This document shows positions 1-8,513 of a stretch of 64,000 bases of DNA, piece after piece (the stretch's first letter is position 1; every line of letters starts with the position of its first letter). Below the pieces are notes generated by a model. It had not been told where the DNA came from, searched no databases, and saw only the letters and a list, made by a program, of their open reading frames with translations. The stretch covers positions 1 through 64,000 of the forward strand of contig CAVQCX010000026.1 in NCBI GenBank assembly GCA_963711095.1. The letters run 5' to 3'. The stretch comes from CAVQCX01 sp963711095. GTDB taxonomy: Bacteria; Pseudomonadota; Gammaproteobacteria; Chromatiales; Chromatiaceae. Position numbers and translations under genes: made by a program.

Positions 1-223
1 CACAAACATATTTTACCATTCAAACTAAAAAATTACCTTTAACTATTATCCTTTCATTTCAAATACAAAGCTACAAAATGACAGCCCTAAACTAAGTCTT
101 CTTCGAGAAACCTACCAGTTGCTTCAATAAAAGATGCTGACATAATGCCAACACCCTGTTTTCACTAAAGATGCTTTCTTCAATAAGAAAAATTAAAATT
201 AATTCTTTACACATTAGAAAATG
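1..223. other. AT-rich intergenic sequence, no gene recognised
   Basis: No open frame with a credible ribosome binding site is visible on either strand. The base composition matches the Bacillaceae-like segment to its right and not the GC-rich remainder of the window. Confidence 0.5.
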
Positions 224-405
224 TCATTTTTCAACCTTCTTTGAAATAATTGGATATCCACCAATGTTTATACAATTATCGGATGCTTCTGTTACTTCTA
301 CATAACTAAAATAAAATTGAGAAACAATTAAAATTGTAAACACGATTAATGCAATACCCCAACTATTACTAAACCTTGAAAGGGAAGTTACTCTTTTTCA
401 CTCAT
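224..405 (-). pseudogene. small single-pass membrane protein gene, broken by one frameshift
   Basis: On the minus strand an ATG at 405 is preceded by a good GAGGTGG ribosome binding site, but the frame (MSEKE) stops after five codons. Adding one A to the five-A run just after the start (about 393-397) restores an open frame of 60 residues ending at a TGA at 224-226. The restored product would begin MSEKRVTSLSRFSNSW, have one hydrophobic helix (about residues 17-33, GIALIVFTILIVSQFYF) and a short extracytoplasmic tail with one Cys and a GGYP motif. The good start signal and hydrophobic pattern argue that it is real. The family is not identified. The missing base lies in a homopolymer, so a sequencing error is as likely as a true mutation. 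Confidence 0.5.
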
Positions 406-617
406 ATTTCCACCTCATTTTCAAAAACCGTTGCTCCAGTATTGCGTATTGCGCCCCCTTTCGTTCAACAACAAACTCCTTTAACGGTTCTCCGTATTTT
501 TGTAACTACAAGTTTTAAGTCCATTCTTTACCGGTGTCCCTTTTTTGAGTCCAGAATAAACATAGTTAAAACTCTGCCATGAATAGTTTATCTCCAGTAT
601 AAAATTTAGAAAAAAGG

Positions 618-1518
618 TCATTTCCTCGTTTCACTCCATTGTGTAGAGTGTTCGAGGAATGCTCTCATTGCATTTGAATGATTTAATCGGCTACGGATTG
701 CAAGAGCAGTTGTATGCTTAATCGTTGTCTCTAGTCGTATTATAGCAATATTAGATTGAGCAGAAAACTCAGCTTCTCTCAAGGTGATTAAAGAAACGCC
801 TAATCCCTCTTCAACTAGTCCTGTAACGATATCGATTTGACTGCTTTCATAGGCAATTTTGGGTGTAAAACCTGCTTCTTTACAGGCATCGATACAAATT
901 TGATATAGAGTGCTAGCGTGATTGATAAAGATAAAGCTTTGATCTGCAGCCTCCGATAGATGAATAGATTGTTTCTTTGCAAACGGGTGAGATTTATGAG
1001 TAATTAAAACCACTTCATCCTCAATCATCGGATAGGTTTTATAAGTATTTAAAGGATTCATGTCAACAGGAAGAGCAATGATGGCCATATCTAATTCTGA
1101 TTTCTTGAGAAGGTCAATCAGCTCATTTGTCAGTTTCTCTTTGACTTCTAACTGAATCCCTGGATATTTTTTTTGAAAAGATGTAAATAGTGAAATGAGT
1201 CCCCTACTGCTATAAACCGGAATCGTACCAACCGAAAGACTCCCATGTTCAATTTCAGTAAATTCCTTCATTGCAGACATCATAGTGATCATATTCAGCA
1301 ATGATACGGCTGGCATATTTTGCAAATTCTTGACCAGCATCGGTAAGTTTAACATTTCTTGTTGTACGATCAAATAGTTGAACACCACCCAACTCTTGTT
1401 CAACTTTTTTTAGGTGTTTGGAAAGTGAAGATTGTGAAATCGAAAGTTCATAAGAGGCATTCGTCAAATGCTGATGTTTTGCAATTGCCATTACATATTT
1501 TAATTGTTCTAGATCCAA
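618..1518 (-). CDS. LysR-family transcriptional regulator, frameshifted
   Basis: Likely an activator or repressor of the divergent VOC dioxygenase-like gene at 1738. The N-terminal part has a typical LysR winged helix-turn-helix (ASYELSISQSSLSKHLKKVE). The remainder, in another frame, is a complete type 2 periplasmic-binding-fold effector domain (from GSLSVGTIPVYSS to the end). The two frames meet at about 1281-1292, where one base is missing or extra; together they give about 300 residues, the normal family length. I place the start at the TTG at 1518, 11 bases after an AGGAG at 1530-1534, because the GTG at 1530 is too close to that site. The effector ligand cannot be told from sequence. 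Codon use is AT-rich like its neighbour and unlike the rest of the window. Confidence 0.8.
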
Positions 1519-1538
1519 ATGTAGATTCACTCCTATTT

Positions 1539-1553
1539 ATTCCATATCGGAAT
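1539..1553. promoter_or_regulatory. candidate LysR-type binding box
   Basis: ATTCC-N5-GGAAT is a perfect dyad that fits the T-N11-A rule of LysR-family sites. It lies between the divergent LysR and VOC genes, just upstream of the regulator's ribosome binding site, where autoregulation would be expected. A second dyad, CGTAA-AC-TTACG, lies at 1595-1606. Confidence 0.4.
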
Positions 1554-1737
1554 TAATCATATCATAATCTGAATTGTTTGGATAAATTTTATATCGTAAA
1601 CTTACGTTAGAAACAGTAATTAATGGCAGTTCTTCCTAACATTAAGCGCTTAATGTAAGCAGAATCAATTGGGATGGTATTGTAATCATTGAAATGACAA
1701 TAATTAATTTCGTTTTATAAGAAAAGGGGATATTGAA

Positions 1738-2652
1738 ATGATTCGTTATAATAAATTAGGCTATGTTGTATTAAATGTAACAGACTTGGATAAATCGGTT
1801 GATTTCTATGAGAATATTGTTGGAATGCAGTTCGTTGAACGTCAAGGTGAAATCGCTTTCTTAAGAAGTAGTAGGGATCATCACAATTTGATACTTGAAC
1901 AAGCAGAGGAAGCAGGTTTGAAAAGAGTTGCTTATGAACTTGAAAAAGCTGATCAATTTCAAGGTGTTTTCGATTATTTAACAGAACAAGGCTTATCTCC
2001 TGTAGAATTAAGCGCAAAAGAAACACAAAGTTTGGCTCAAGGTAGAACATTGCGATTTAAAGATCCATATTTAGGTGTAACCTATGAATTCTATGTTGAA
2101 ATGATGCAATTGGGATTACCATTCGTTCCTAAAGAAGCAAAAATTACGAGATTCTTACATGTTGTATATGAAACAAATAAATTTGATGAGTTATTAGATT
2201 TTTTCACTAATACATTAAACTTTAAAGTATCAGATTTTTCTGGAAGAGAAACGGCATGGGCATGGCTACGAGCGTTCCCTTCACCATATCACCATGACTT
2301 TGCCCTTACAAAGGGTCCGGAAAATAAATTGAATCATCTAGCTTACCAAGCAGAAAGAATTGATGATATTGGTATTCAAGTGAATCGATTAAATGAAGCA
2401 AATGTTCCAATTGTCTTCGGTCCAGGAAGACACCATCCATCTAGTAGTATTTTCCTTTACTTTACTGATCCCGATGGGTTAACAATTGAATATAGCCAAG
2501 GGATGGAGGAATTCCCTGAAGAAGGAGCAAGGGAGGCACGTCGCTTAGAGCCAAGTAAAGAAACACTTGACGAATGGGGAGGAACTCCGAAGCCTGGTTT
2601 CGGTGAACATGGTAAGTTGATCATTGAGGATTTAGAAAAAGTCAATCAGTAA
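1738..2652 (+). CDS. VOC-family extradiol ring-cleaving dioxygenase-like protein
   Basis: A 304-residue protein made of two vicinal-oxygen-chelate modules (about residues 5-120 and 137-255), the layout of type I extradiol dioxygenases such as catechol 2,3-dioxygenase. The three metal ligands expected in the second module are visible: His141 (FLHVVYE), His200 (LNHLAYQ) and Glu251 (TIEYSQG). It should cleave a catechol-type aromatic next to its hydroxyls using Fe(II) or Mn(II); the substrate is unknown. The start follows a strong AAAGGGG at 1723-1728. It is transcribed divergently from a LysR regulator, a common arrangement for an inducible catabolic gene. AT-rich codon use marks it as part of the foreign left-hand segment. 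Confidence 0.85.
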   Translation: MIRYNKLGYVVLNVTDLDKSVDFYENIVGMQFVERQGEIAFLRSSRDHHNLILEQAEEAGLKRVAYELEKADQFQGVFDYLTEQGLSPVELSAKETQSLAQGRTLRFKDPYLGVTYEFYVEMMQLGLPFVPKEAKITRFLHVVYETNKFDELLDFFTNTLNFKVSDFSGRETAWAWLRAFPSPYHHDFALTKGPENKLNHLAYQAERIDDIGIQVNRLNEANVPIVFGPGRHHPSSSIFLYFTDPDGLTIEYSQGMEEFPEEGAREARRLEPSKETLDEWGGTPKPGFGEHGKLIIEDLEKVNQ

Positions 2653-2792
2653 ATACGAAATTCATAAATCACTCAGGTACCCTTTAAAAAGACTAGATAA
2701 ATAGAGCGAACCACCAACATATTGAAACTAACTGATTTAACGCTATGCCAAAGTTATGAGAAACCTAATTATTTTTACCTGTCTGGAAATTC

Positions 2793-2830
2793 GGAAAGCC
2801 ATCTTCCGATATTTGAGTGGCTTTCCTTTA
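2793..2830 (+). terminator. rho-independent terminator after the VOC gene
   Basis: The arms GGAAAGCCA (2793-2801) and TGGCTTTCC (2818-2826) pair perfectly over nine bases and are followed by TTTATT. This is a Firmicutes-style terminator about 140 bases beyond the stop codon, and it is the last recognisable feature of the AT-rich segment. Confidence 0.75.
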
Positions 2831-2867
2831 TTATGACTGCATAGCAATTACTGGTAAATCCTTGCAA

Positions 2868-2916
2868 AGCAATACGTGGTGCTGTCTTGTCGCGCGCCCG
2901 AACCGTACGTATTGCT
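2868..2916. other. chimeric junction with adapter-like inverted repeat
   Basis: AGCAATACGT (2868-2877) and its exact reverse complement ACGTATTGCT (2907-2916) flank 29 bases. From memory, this decamer is the ligation end of the Oxford Nanopore Y adapter. It marks the change from AT-rich Bacillaceae-like DNA to GC-rich gammaproteobacterial DNA, and the right-hand segment begins mid-gene directly after it. The spacer starts GGTGCTG, which resembles a native-barcode flank. This is most simply adapter left between two joined reads. Confidence 0.7.
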
Positions 2917-3021
2917 GTGATGAGCACGCGGGAGCAGGTCATGCAGGCCTTCGCCGATTACCGGGACGGCCAATTGGTGCGTCGCAAGGCGTCCGTCGCC
3001 GGGTCCGAGGCCCCCCGGTAG
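2917..3021 (+). CDS. C-terminal fragment of a pirin-family protein
   Basis: The open frame from the junction to a TAG at 3019-3021 encodes VMSTREQVMQAFADYRDGQL and about 14 more residues. This matches the C-terminus of pirin (YhhW-like) cupins, whose last helix reads roughly FVMNT-EI-QAF-DY-G. The frame is open right back to the adapter-like repeat, so the gene is cut by the junction and about 85 percent is missing. Its stop codon lies inside a REP-like hairpin. Confidence 0.5.
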   Translation: MMSTREQVMQAFADYRDGQLVRRKASVAGSEAPR

Positions 3022-3041
3022 GAGCGGCATTCCTGCCGCGA
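3018..3041 (+). repeat. REP-like palindrome
   Basis: GTAGGAGCGGCA-TTCC-TGCCGCGA has a six-base stem (3024-3029 with 3034-3039) and the GTAGGAGC...GCGA frame seen in gammaproteobacterial REP units. A related unit lies at 9366-9389. Confidence 0.5.
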
Positions 3042-3104
3042 ATCGTAGTAACAGGATCGCGCTCGCGCCCGGCGCCTCACGTCTCTCTTGGGCAATGCCG
3101 TCCG

Positions 3105-3197
3105 TCAGCCCGCCAGCCCCTGGATCGCCAGCACGATCAGGGCCGCGACGCCGAGACAGATCAGACAGGCGAGGGCGATCTTCAGCGCTTTGTGCAT
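3105..3197 (-). CDS. possible 30-residue single-pass membrane peptide
   Basis: An ATG-started frame encodes MHKALKIALACLICLGVAAL followed by ten more hydrophobic residues. It is almost entirely one transmembrane helix with a basic N-terminus. It starts 22 bases after the acylphosphatase stop on the same strand, so it could be co-transcribed. There is no strong ribosome binding site, and I do not recognise a family. Confidence 0.3.
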   Translation of the reverse strand: MHKALKIALACLICLGVAALIVLAIQGLAG

Positions 3198-3219
3198 GGC
3201 GGCCGTGCTCGGTGGCGAC

Positions 3220-3555
3220 TCACAGGAACATGTTGACCCGAGGGTTCCAGCGAAATCTATCCACGTTGTCCGTGGTGACCTGGTGGGCGTGCAGGGCAAG
3301 GCCTGCGGACGGCTCGATCGGCACCAGCGAGCGGACCTGGGCGCCCCATGAATTGAGGGGGTTGCCGCGCTTGAAGCCGGCCAGGATGGCCTCGATTGCC
3401 GTCGCGTCACCCTTGAGGACGCAGGCCACCGCCCCGTCGCCCAGGTTGCTGGCCCCGGCCTGGAGCCCGCGGCGCTGGGCGGCGCGGATCAGCGTCTGGC
3501 GGAACATCACCCCTTGCACTCGACCTTCGACGCGGAAATGGATCTCGGTGCTCAT
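3220..3555 (-). CDS. acylphosphatase-family protein
   Basis: Residues 1-90 follow the acylphosphatase fold. The phosphate-cradle motif GRVQGVMFR contains the catalytic Arg19, and the second catalytic residue, Asn37 (GASNLGDG), lies 18 residues later, the canonical spacing. The enzyme would hydrolyse acyl phosphates in the cytoplasm. It departs from the consensus in GVMFR (usually GVxFR with Gly/Phe) and in lacking the WVRN Trp-Val pair, and its 111 residues exceed the usual 90-95 because of an extra C-terminal tail. It lies downstream of tatD on the same strand, 42 bases apart. Confidence 0.75.
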   Translation of the reverse strand: MSTEIHFRVEGRVQGVMFRQTLIRAAQRRGLQAGASNLGDGAVACVLKGDATAIEAILAGFKRGNPLNSWGAQVRSLVPIEPSAGLALHAHQVTTDNVDRFRWNPRVNMFL

Positions 3556-3597
3556 GACAGGGCGCCCTGCAGGGCGGGCATGGGTCGGCAGATCAAA

Positions 3598-4377
3598 TCA
3601 GGCATTCCATGCAAACAGGCGGCGCGCATTCTCTGTGGTGATCTCCCGGACCCGATGCTCCGTGATGCCCCGGATGGCAGCGATGCAACGTACGGCTTGG
3701 GCCAGGTTGGCCGGCTCATTGCGCACCCCCGGCTCGGGCCCGAGCACGGGACTGTCGGATTCCAGCAGCAGGGCCTCCAGGGGCAGGCGGGCCACCAGTT
3801 TCTGTTTCTGGACCGAGCGCACCACCGAAGGCGGTATTGAAAAACCATAGCCCAAGTTTTCGGCGGCGCGGGCCGCGTGGGACGCCTTGCCGTCGAAGGC
3901 GTGCAGCAGCACCCGCCCGGCGCCGCAGCCAGCGAGCAGATCGATGGCATAGTGGCCTGCCGAGCGCGAATGCACGTTGAGCGCCAACCCCAGCTCCGTC
4001 GCCAGGGCCGCCATGCGCTCCAGACAGGCCCCCTGGGCGGCGCGCCGCTCCGGGTCCCGGGTGCACCAGTAGTCGAGCCCGACCTCGCCGATGCAGGCCA
4101 GGTCGGCCCGGCGCAGCCTTGCCAGGTGCTCCAGCTCCGAGATCTGGGACTCCTCGGGCGGGTCGCGGTCGTCGGCGAAGCGATCCGGATGCATGCCCAC
4201 GCAGGGCCGCAGCATCTCTGGGTGGCGGGCGCAGACCGCCAGCGTGCGCAAGCTGTCCGCCAGGTCCTCCCCGACCGCCAGCACCTGTTGTACGCCAGCT
4301 GCCCGGGCGCGCCCGATCACCTCGGCGCGGTCGGCGTCGAAGGCGTCGCAGGCGAGATGCGAGTGGCAGTCGATCAT
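3598..4377 (-). CDS. TatD-family metal-dependent hydrolase
   Basis: A 259-residue TIM-barrel metallohydrolase of the TatD DNase family. The N-terminal metal-binding HSH (MIDCHSHL), the bridging Glu of CIGEVGLDY, the His of NVHSRSAG, the His of LLHAFDG and the Asp of LESDSP are all present. Family members are Mg-dependent 3'-5' exonucleases or related phosphohydrolases. I chose the ATG at 4377 because the homologous region begins there; an upstream in-frame ATG (4437) would run through an inserted repeat. That start codon sits on the edge of the repeat's terminal inverted repeat (4376-4616), so the native promoter and leader have been replaced by the element. Confidence 0.85.
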   Translation of the reverse strand: MIDCHSHLACDAFDADRAEVIGRARAAGVQQVLAVGEDLADSLRTLAVCARHPEMLRPCVGMHPDRFADDRDPPEESQISELEHLARLRRADLACIGEVGLDYWCTRDPERRAAQGACLERMAALATELGLALNVHSRSAGHYAIDLLAGCGAGRVLLHAFDGKASHAARAAENLGYGFSIPPSVVRSVQKQKLVARLPLEALLLESDSPVLGPEPGVRNEPANLAQAVRCIAAIRGITEHRVREITTENARRLFAWNA

Positions 4378-4616
4378 CCTAGAAGCGGCAGTTGAACGGC
4401 CGCCAGGGTGCGTGCCGCGTGGTGTCTGGCAAGGCATGACGAGGCGGAATAGTGATTCTATTCCAACGAGTTATAACGCAGCCAGGCGCCGCGCGGTGCG
4501 TGCCCTGGTGGTCGTAGCGGCCATCACCCGACGGGTGAGTATCAAGTTCTTCCATAAGCACAGTCCGCGCAGTCACTGGATCGCTGCTCGAAGCGGTCAA
4601 CTGCTGTTTCTAGGAT
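4376..4616 (-). mobile_element. MITE-like element, family A copy 1
   Basis: A 241-base element bounded by terminal inverted repeats of 20 bases, ATCCTAGAAGCGGCAGTTGA at the left and the imperfect reverse complement TCAACTGCTGTTTCTAGGAT at the right. It is inverted relative to a 310-base copy at 36750-37059 and shares most internal sequence with it. There is no transposase, so mobilisation would need an enzyme encoded elsewhere. No target duplication is obvious. It separates tatD from the OsmC-like gene. A hairpin GGAATAG-TGATT-CTATTCC lies near 4454-4473. Confidence 0.8.
4379..4600 (-). CDS. open frame spanning MITE-like copy 1
   Basis: Starting at a TTG inside one terminal repeat and ending at the TAG inside the other, this frame encodes 73 residues. 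The core GDGRYDHQGTHRAAPGCVIT and the last 22 residues (PPRHALP...FNCRF) are almost identical in the second copy, which encodes 96 residues. There is no ribosome binding site and no known domain, so translation is unproven. Listed because the frame survives in both copies. Confidence 0.25.
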   Translation of the reverse strand: MTASSSDPVTARTVLMEELDTHPSGDGRYDHQGTHRAAPGCVITRWNRITIPPRHALPDTTRHAPWRPFNCRF

Positions 4617-4629
4617 CATGGTCCTGGGG

Positions 4630-5049
4630 TCACAGCAGCTTGAGGCTAACCCGGGTATCGGCGATCTTGCGCAGGTTGATGGACGACGGGCAACGCCCCA
4701 TGCGGTCCAGGATATGGTCTATGACCTCCTGGGACGGGCTGCCCGACCTTAGCCGCGCCTCGAATTCCACATGCAGGCTGTCGATGGTCCAATCGTCGCC
4801 GGTGGCCACATGGATGTGTCCCTGGGCGGAGTCGAGCATCAGACCCAGCTCGGCGCAGTTGGTGCGCACGTAGAGGTGCTGGCAGCTGAAGATGCCGTAG
4901 ACGAAGACCTGGAAGCCGGGCGAGCCGATGCTCATATCCAGCGGGCGCCAGGCGTCGTTGTCCAGGATCTCCACCGCCAGGGCGGCAACCTCGTTGCCGG
5001 AGTCGCGGTAGCGGCACTCAAGCCGCATCTGGAAGTGCCTCTCGCTCAT
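4630..5049 (-). CDS. OsmC-like protein
   Basis: The 139-residue product has the size and layout of OsmC/YhfA proteins: an N-terminal beta region, a Cys-bearing central helix (Cys65, RTNCAELGLML), and a second Cys before the last helix (Cys120, MGRCPSSINLRK), matching the CP-S-N-L signature of the family. OsmC proteins reduce organic hydroperoxides with these two cysteines. An extra Cys56 lies nearby. It follows valS on the same strand (71 bases apart). The assignment rests on the motif pattern and is moderate. Confidence 0.55.
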   Translation of the reverse strand: MSERHFQMRLECRYRDSGNEVAALAVEILDNDAWRPLDMSIGSPGFQVFVYGIFSCQHLYVRTNCAELGLMLDSAQGHIHVATGDDWTIDSLHVEFEARLRSGSPSQEVIDHILDRMGRCPSSINLRKIADTRVSLKLL

Positions 5050-5119
5050 GGGCGTCCTCCGGGGCTTATCGATGGGTGGGTCCGGGCGGTGGCCGGTATC
5101 GGGCGTGCGCTACGGCGGA

Positions 5120-7946
5120 TTACAGCGCCCGGATTCTGGTCGCCTGCTCCTCCAGCTTGCCGATCGCGGCGCGCGTCTGGCCCAGTCGGTCGCGCTCCTT
5201 CTGCACGACCGCCGTGGGGGCCTTGTCGACGAAGGCCGGATTGAGGAGCTTGTTCTCGGTGCGCTCCAGGTCGCCCTTGAGCCTGGAGATCTCCTTGTCC
5301 AGGCGCGCGAGCTCGGCATCCTTGTCGATCAGCCCGGCCATGGGGATCAGCACCTTCATGTCGCCGACCAGGCCGGTCGCGGACTCGGGGCCCTCCTCGC
5401 CCTCGTCGAGCACCCGCACGGACTCGGTGCGGGCGAGAAAATCCAGATAGGGGCGGCTTGCTGGCAGCCATCGCAGGTCCTGGGGCGAGGCGTGGGCGAG
5501 CAGCACCGGCACCGGCTTGCCCGGGGCGATGTTCATCTCGCCCCTGATGCGGCGGATGCTCTGGATCAGCTGCATCACCCATTGCATCTCGGCGACCGCC
5601 GCCACGTCGATCAGGGCCTCGTCGGGCTCCGGGAAGGGCCGCAGCATGATGGTCGCGCCGGCCACCCCGGCCAGCGGCGCCACCCGCTGCCAGATCTCTT
5701 CGGTGATGAAGGGCATCAGGGGATGGGCGAGGCGCAGCAGGGTCTCCAGCACCCGCACCAGGGTGCGCCGCGTGGCGCGCTGGGCCTCCTCGGCGGCGCT
5801 TGGGTCGGTGAGGACGGTCTTGGACAGCTCCAGGTACCAGTCGCAGTACTCGTTCCAGGTGAACTCGTAGATCGCCTGGGCGGCGTGGTCGAAGCGGTAG
5901 CCGTCCAGGGCCTCGCGCACCCCGGAGGCGGCGGCCTGCAGCCGGGAGAGTATCCAGCGATCGGCGGCCGAGAGCACCACCGCGCCGCCGTTCTGGCCGC
6001 AGTCCTGGCCCTCGGTGTTCATCAGCACGTAGCGGGCGGCGTTCCACAGCTTGTTGCAGAAGTTGCGGTAGCCCTCGATGCGGCCCAGGTCGAAGTTGAT
6101 GTCCCGGCCGGTGGCAGGCCAGCGCCGCGAAGGTGAAGCGCAGGGCGTCGGTGCCGAAGCTCGGGATGCCCGCCGGGAACTCCTGGCGCGTGGCCTTTTC
6201 GATCTTGCTGGGCGAGTTGCGGCTGCATCATGCCGCTGGTGCGCTTGTCCACCAGCGCCTCCAGGTCGATGCCGTCGATCAGATCGATGGGATCGAGCAC
6301 GTTGCCCTTGGACTTGGACATCTTGTCGCCCTGGGCGTCGCGCACCAGGCCGTGCACGTAGACCTCGCGGAAGGGCACCTCGTCCATGAACTTCAGGCCC
6401 ATCATGATCATCCGGGCGACCCAGAAGAAGATGATGTCGAAGCCGGTCACCAGCACGCAGGTGGGGTAGAAGTCGCGCAGTCGCTCGGTCTGCTCCGGCC
6501 AGCCCAGGGTGGAGAAGGGCCAGAGCGCGGAGCTGAACCAGGTGTCCAGCACGTCCTCGTCCTGCTCGCAGCGCGAAGTCGTCGGGCAGGTCGTGGCGCG
6601 CGCGGACCTCCGCCTCGGAGCGCCCGACGTAGACATTGCCCTCGGCATCGTACCAGGCGGGGATGCGGTGGCCCCACCAGATCTGGCGGCAGATGCACCA
6701 GTCCTGGATGTTGCGCATCCAGTCGTAGTAGGTGTTCTTCCAGTTGTCGGGCACGAAGCGGATGCGCCCGCTCTCCACCGCTGCGATGGCGGGTCCGGCG
6801 AGCGGCGCGACCCTGACGTACCACTGGTCGGTCAGGTAGGGCTCGATGACGGCGCCGGAGCGGTCGCCCCGCGGGACCACCAGCTTGTGGTCGACGATCC
6901 GCTCCAGCAATCCCTCGGCCTGCAGGTCCGCGACGATACGCTTGCGGGCGTCGTAGCGGTCCATGCCGATGTAGGCGCCGGGGATCAGCTGGCCCTCGCT
7001 CTCTTCGTTGGCGCGAATCACTGCGTCCGGGGTGAAGATGTTGATCAGGCCGCTGTGGGGCTGCTCGCAGATCGCCTTCTCGTCCCGGTGGCGCATCCAG
7101 ACCTGGTTGTCGTTGAAGTCGTGGGCCGGGGTGATCTTCACGCAGCCGGTGCCGAACTCGGGATCGGCATGCTCGTCGGCGATGATCGGGATGCGCCGGC
7201 CCGTGAGCGGCAGCTCCACCAGCTCACCGATCAGGTGCTTGTAACGCCCGTCCTCCGGGCTCACCGCTACCGCGCAGTCCCCCAGCAGGGTCTCGGGCCG
7301 CGTGGTGGAGACCGTGAGATGGCCCCGACCGTTGGAGAGGGGGTAGCGCATGTGCCACATGTGGCCCGCCTCCTCCTCGTTGAGCACCTCCAGATCCGAG
7401 ACCGCGGTATGCAGCTTGGGGTCCCAGTTCACCAGGCGCTTGCCGCGGTAGATCAGGCCCTCCTCGTAGAGGCGGACGAACACCTCCTTGACCGCGTCGG
7501 ACAGGCCCTCGTCCATGGTGAAGCGTTCGTGTGCCCAGTCGAGCGAGGAGCCCAGGCGGCGCAGCTGGCGGGTGATGTTGCCGCCCGGACTCGGTCTTCC
7601 AGGTCCAGACCCGCTCGATGAACGCCTCGCGGCCCAGGTCGTGGCGGGTCTTGCCCTCGGCCTCCAGCTGGCGCTCCACCACCATCTGGGTGGCGATGCC
7701 CGCGTGGTCGGTGCCCGGCTGCCAGAGGGTCTTGTCTCCCTTCATGCGGTGGTAGCGGATCAGGGTGTCGATCACGGTGTTGTTGAACCCGTGGCCCATG
7801 TGTAGGCTGCCGGTCACGTTGGGCGGCGGGATCATGATGCAGTAGCAGCCGCCGCCGGCGGTCCGCTCCGGGGCGAAGTAGCCGCGCTCCTCCCAGGTCT
7901 GGTACCAGCGTTGCTCGATGGCGTGGGGGTCGTAGGTCTTGTCCAT
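5120..7946 (-). CDS. valS: valyl-tRNA synthetase, several frameshifts
   Basis: Charges tRNA-Val in the cytoplasm. The N-terminal part has the class I HIGH-type motif (PPPNVTGSLHMGHGF) and the C-terminal half has KMSKS (GDKMSKSKGNVLDP), the anticodon-binding domain and the C-terminal coiled coil (KEISRLKGDLERTENKLLNP). The total of about 942 codons is normal for ValS. The reading frame breaks at about 7586 (an extra G in a G/C run after WKTESG), about 6570 (before CEQDEDVLDTWFSS), about 6205 (after SGMMQPQLA) and about 6115. Because the enzyme is essential and all domains are intact, these are most likely consensus errors. Start at the ATG 7946 (MDKTYDPHAIEQRWY), the usual family N-terminus. 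Confidence 0.9.
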
Positions 7947-8044
7947 CGTCGGCTGAGTGCGTTGGGGAATCGGGCGGATCGGCGAAACGTCGGATTATAA
8001 CCGAGCCCGTTCGGGGCGGCAGGCACCCCCCGGGGGCCTCGGCC

Positions 8045-8509
8045 TCAGTCGCGGCGGCGCCTGGAGGAGCGTGGTCGGCCTCGGTAGGCCGCCACCTCCC
8101 GGATGACCTCGCCGAATGGCATCAGGTCCAGGGCGTCGAACGTCTCTCGGGCGCGATTGAGCACGCCGTGCACGTCGGGGATCGGCTGGGGCGGGTCCGT
8201 GTCGGGTGCGAGCGCGCGGTGCAGGCCGCGCAGGCCGCCCATCTGTACCCGCATCGCCTTGGCATGGGGCAGGGCGCGACGCTCCTGGTCCGACTTCAGA
8301 GCGAAGCGCGCATTCACTCTCACCAGCTCCAGCCATTCGATGCACTGGGTCTGGGCCTCATCGGAGCGGCAGTGCACACCCTCGCGCTCGGCGATACAGA
8401 AGCGCTCGGCCTGGGAGCAGCGGCACTGGTTGGTCAGCACGCTCTTCTCGAACGCGCAGGGACGCTCGTTGACGTCGCGGTAGGTGCGTCGGAACGCATC
8501 CTGATCCAT
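8045..8509 (-). CDS. conserved-looking Cys-rich protein of unknown function
   Basis: A 154-residue soluble protein with six cysteines confined to its first 56 residues (18, 29, 31, 38, 47, 56; CXC at 29-31), followed by a helical region and a basic C-terminal tail (RSSRRRRD). The cluster could hold a metal or iron-sulfur centre, but I recognise no family motif. It lies 4 bases after hslR and about 100 bases before valS on the same strand, probably in one transcript with grxC-hslR. There is no signal peptide. Confidence 0.6.
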   Translation of the reverse strand: MDQDAFRRTYRDVNERPCAFEKSVLTNQCRCSQAERFCIAEREGVHCRSDEAQTQCIEWLELVRVNARFALKSDQERRALPHAKAMRVQMGGLRGLHRALAPDTDPPQPIPDVHGVLNRARETFDALDLMPFGEVIREVAAYRGRPRSSRRRRD

Positions 8510-8513
8510 GGGA

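Noticed and set aside
376..582. 68-codon plus-strand frame in the AT-rich segment
   Set aside because: No ribosome binding site and it overlaps the better-supported minus-strand small membrane-protein gene start.
1..2860. Recent horizontal transfer of Bacillaceae genes into the gammaproteobacterium
   Set aside because: No mobility genes or target duplication, and adapter-like sequence sits at the boundary.
2817..3236. 139-codon frame crossing the junction
   Set aside because: It runs from the terminator of one genome through adapter-like sequence into the other, so it cannot be a real gene.
5120..7946. Programmed frameshifting in valS
   Set aside because: At least four shifts in one essential gene without slippery-site and pseudoknot context fit sequencing errors better.
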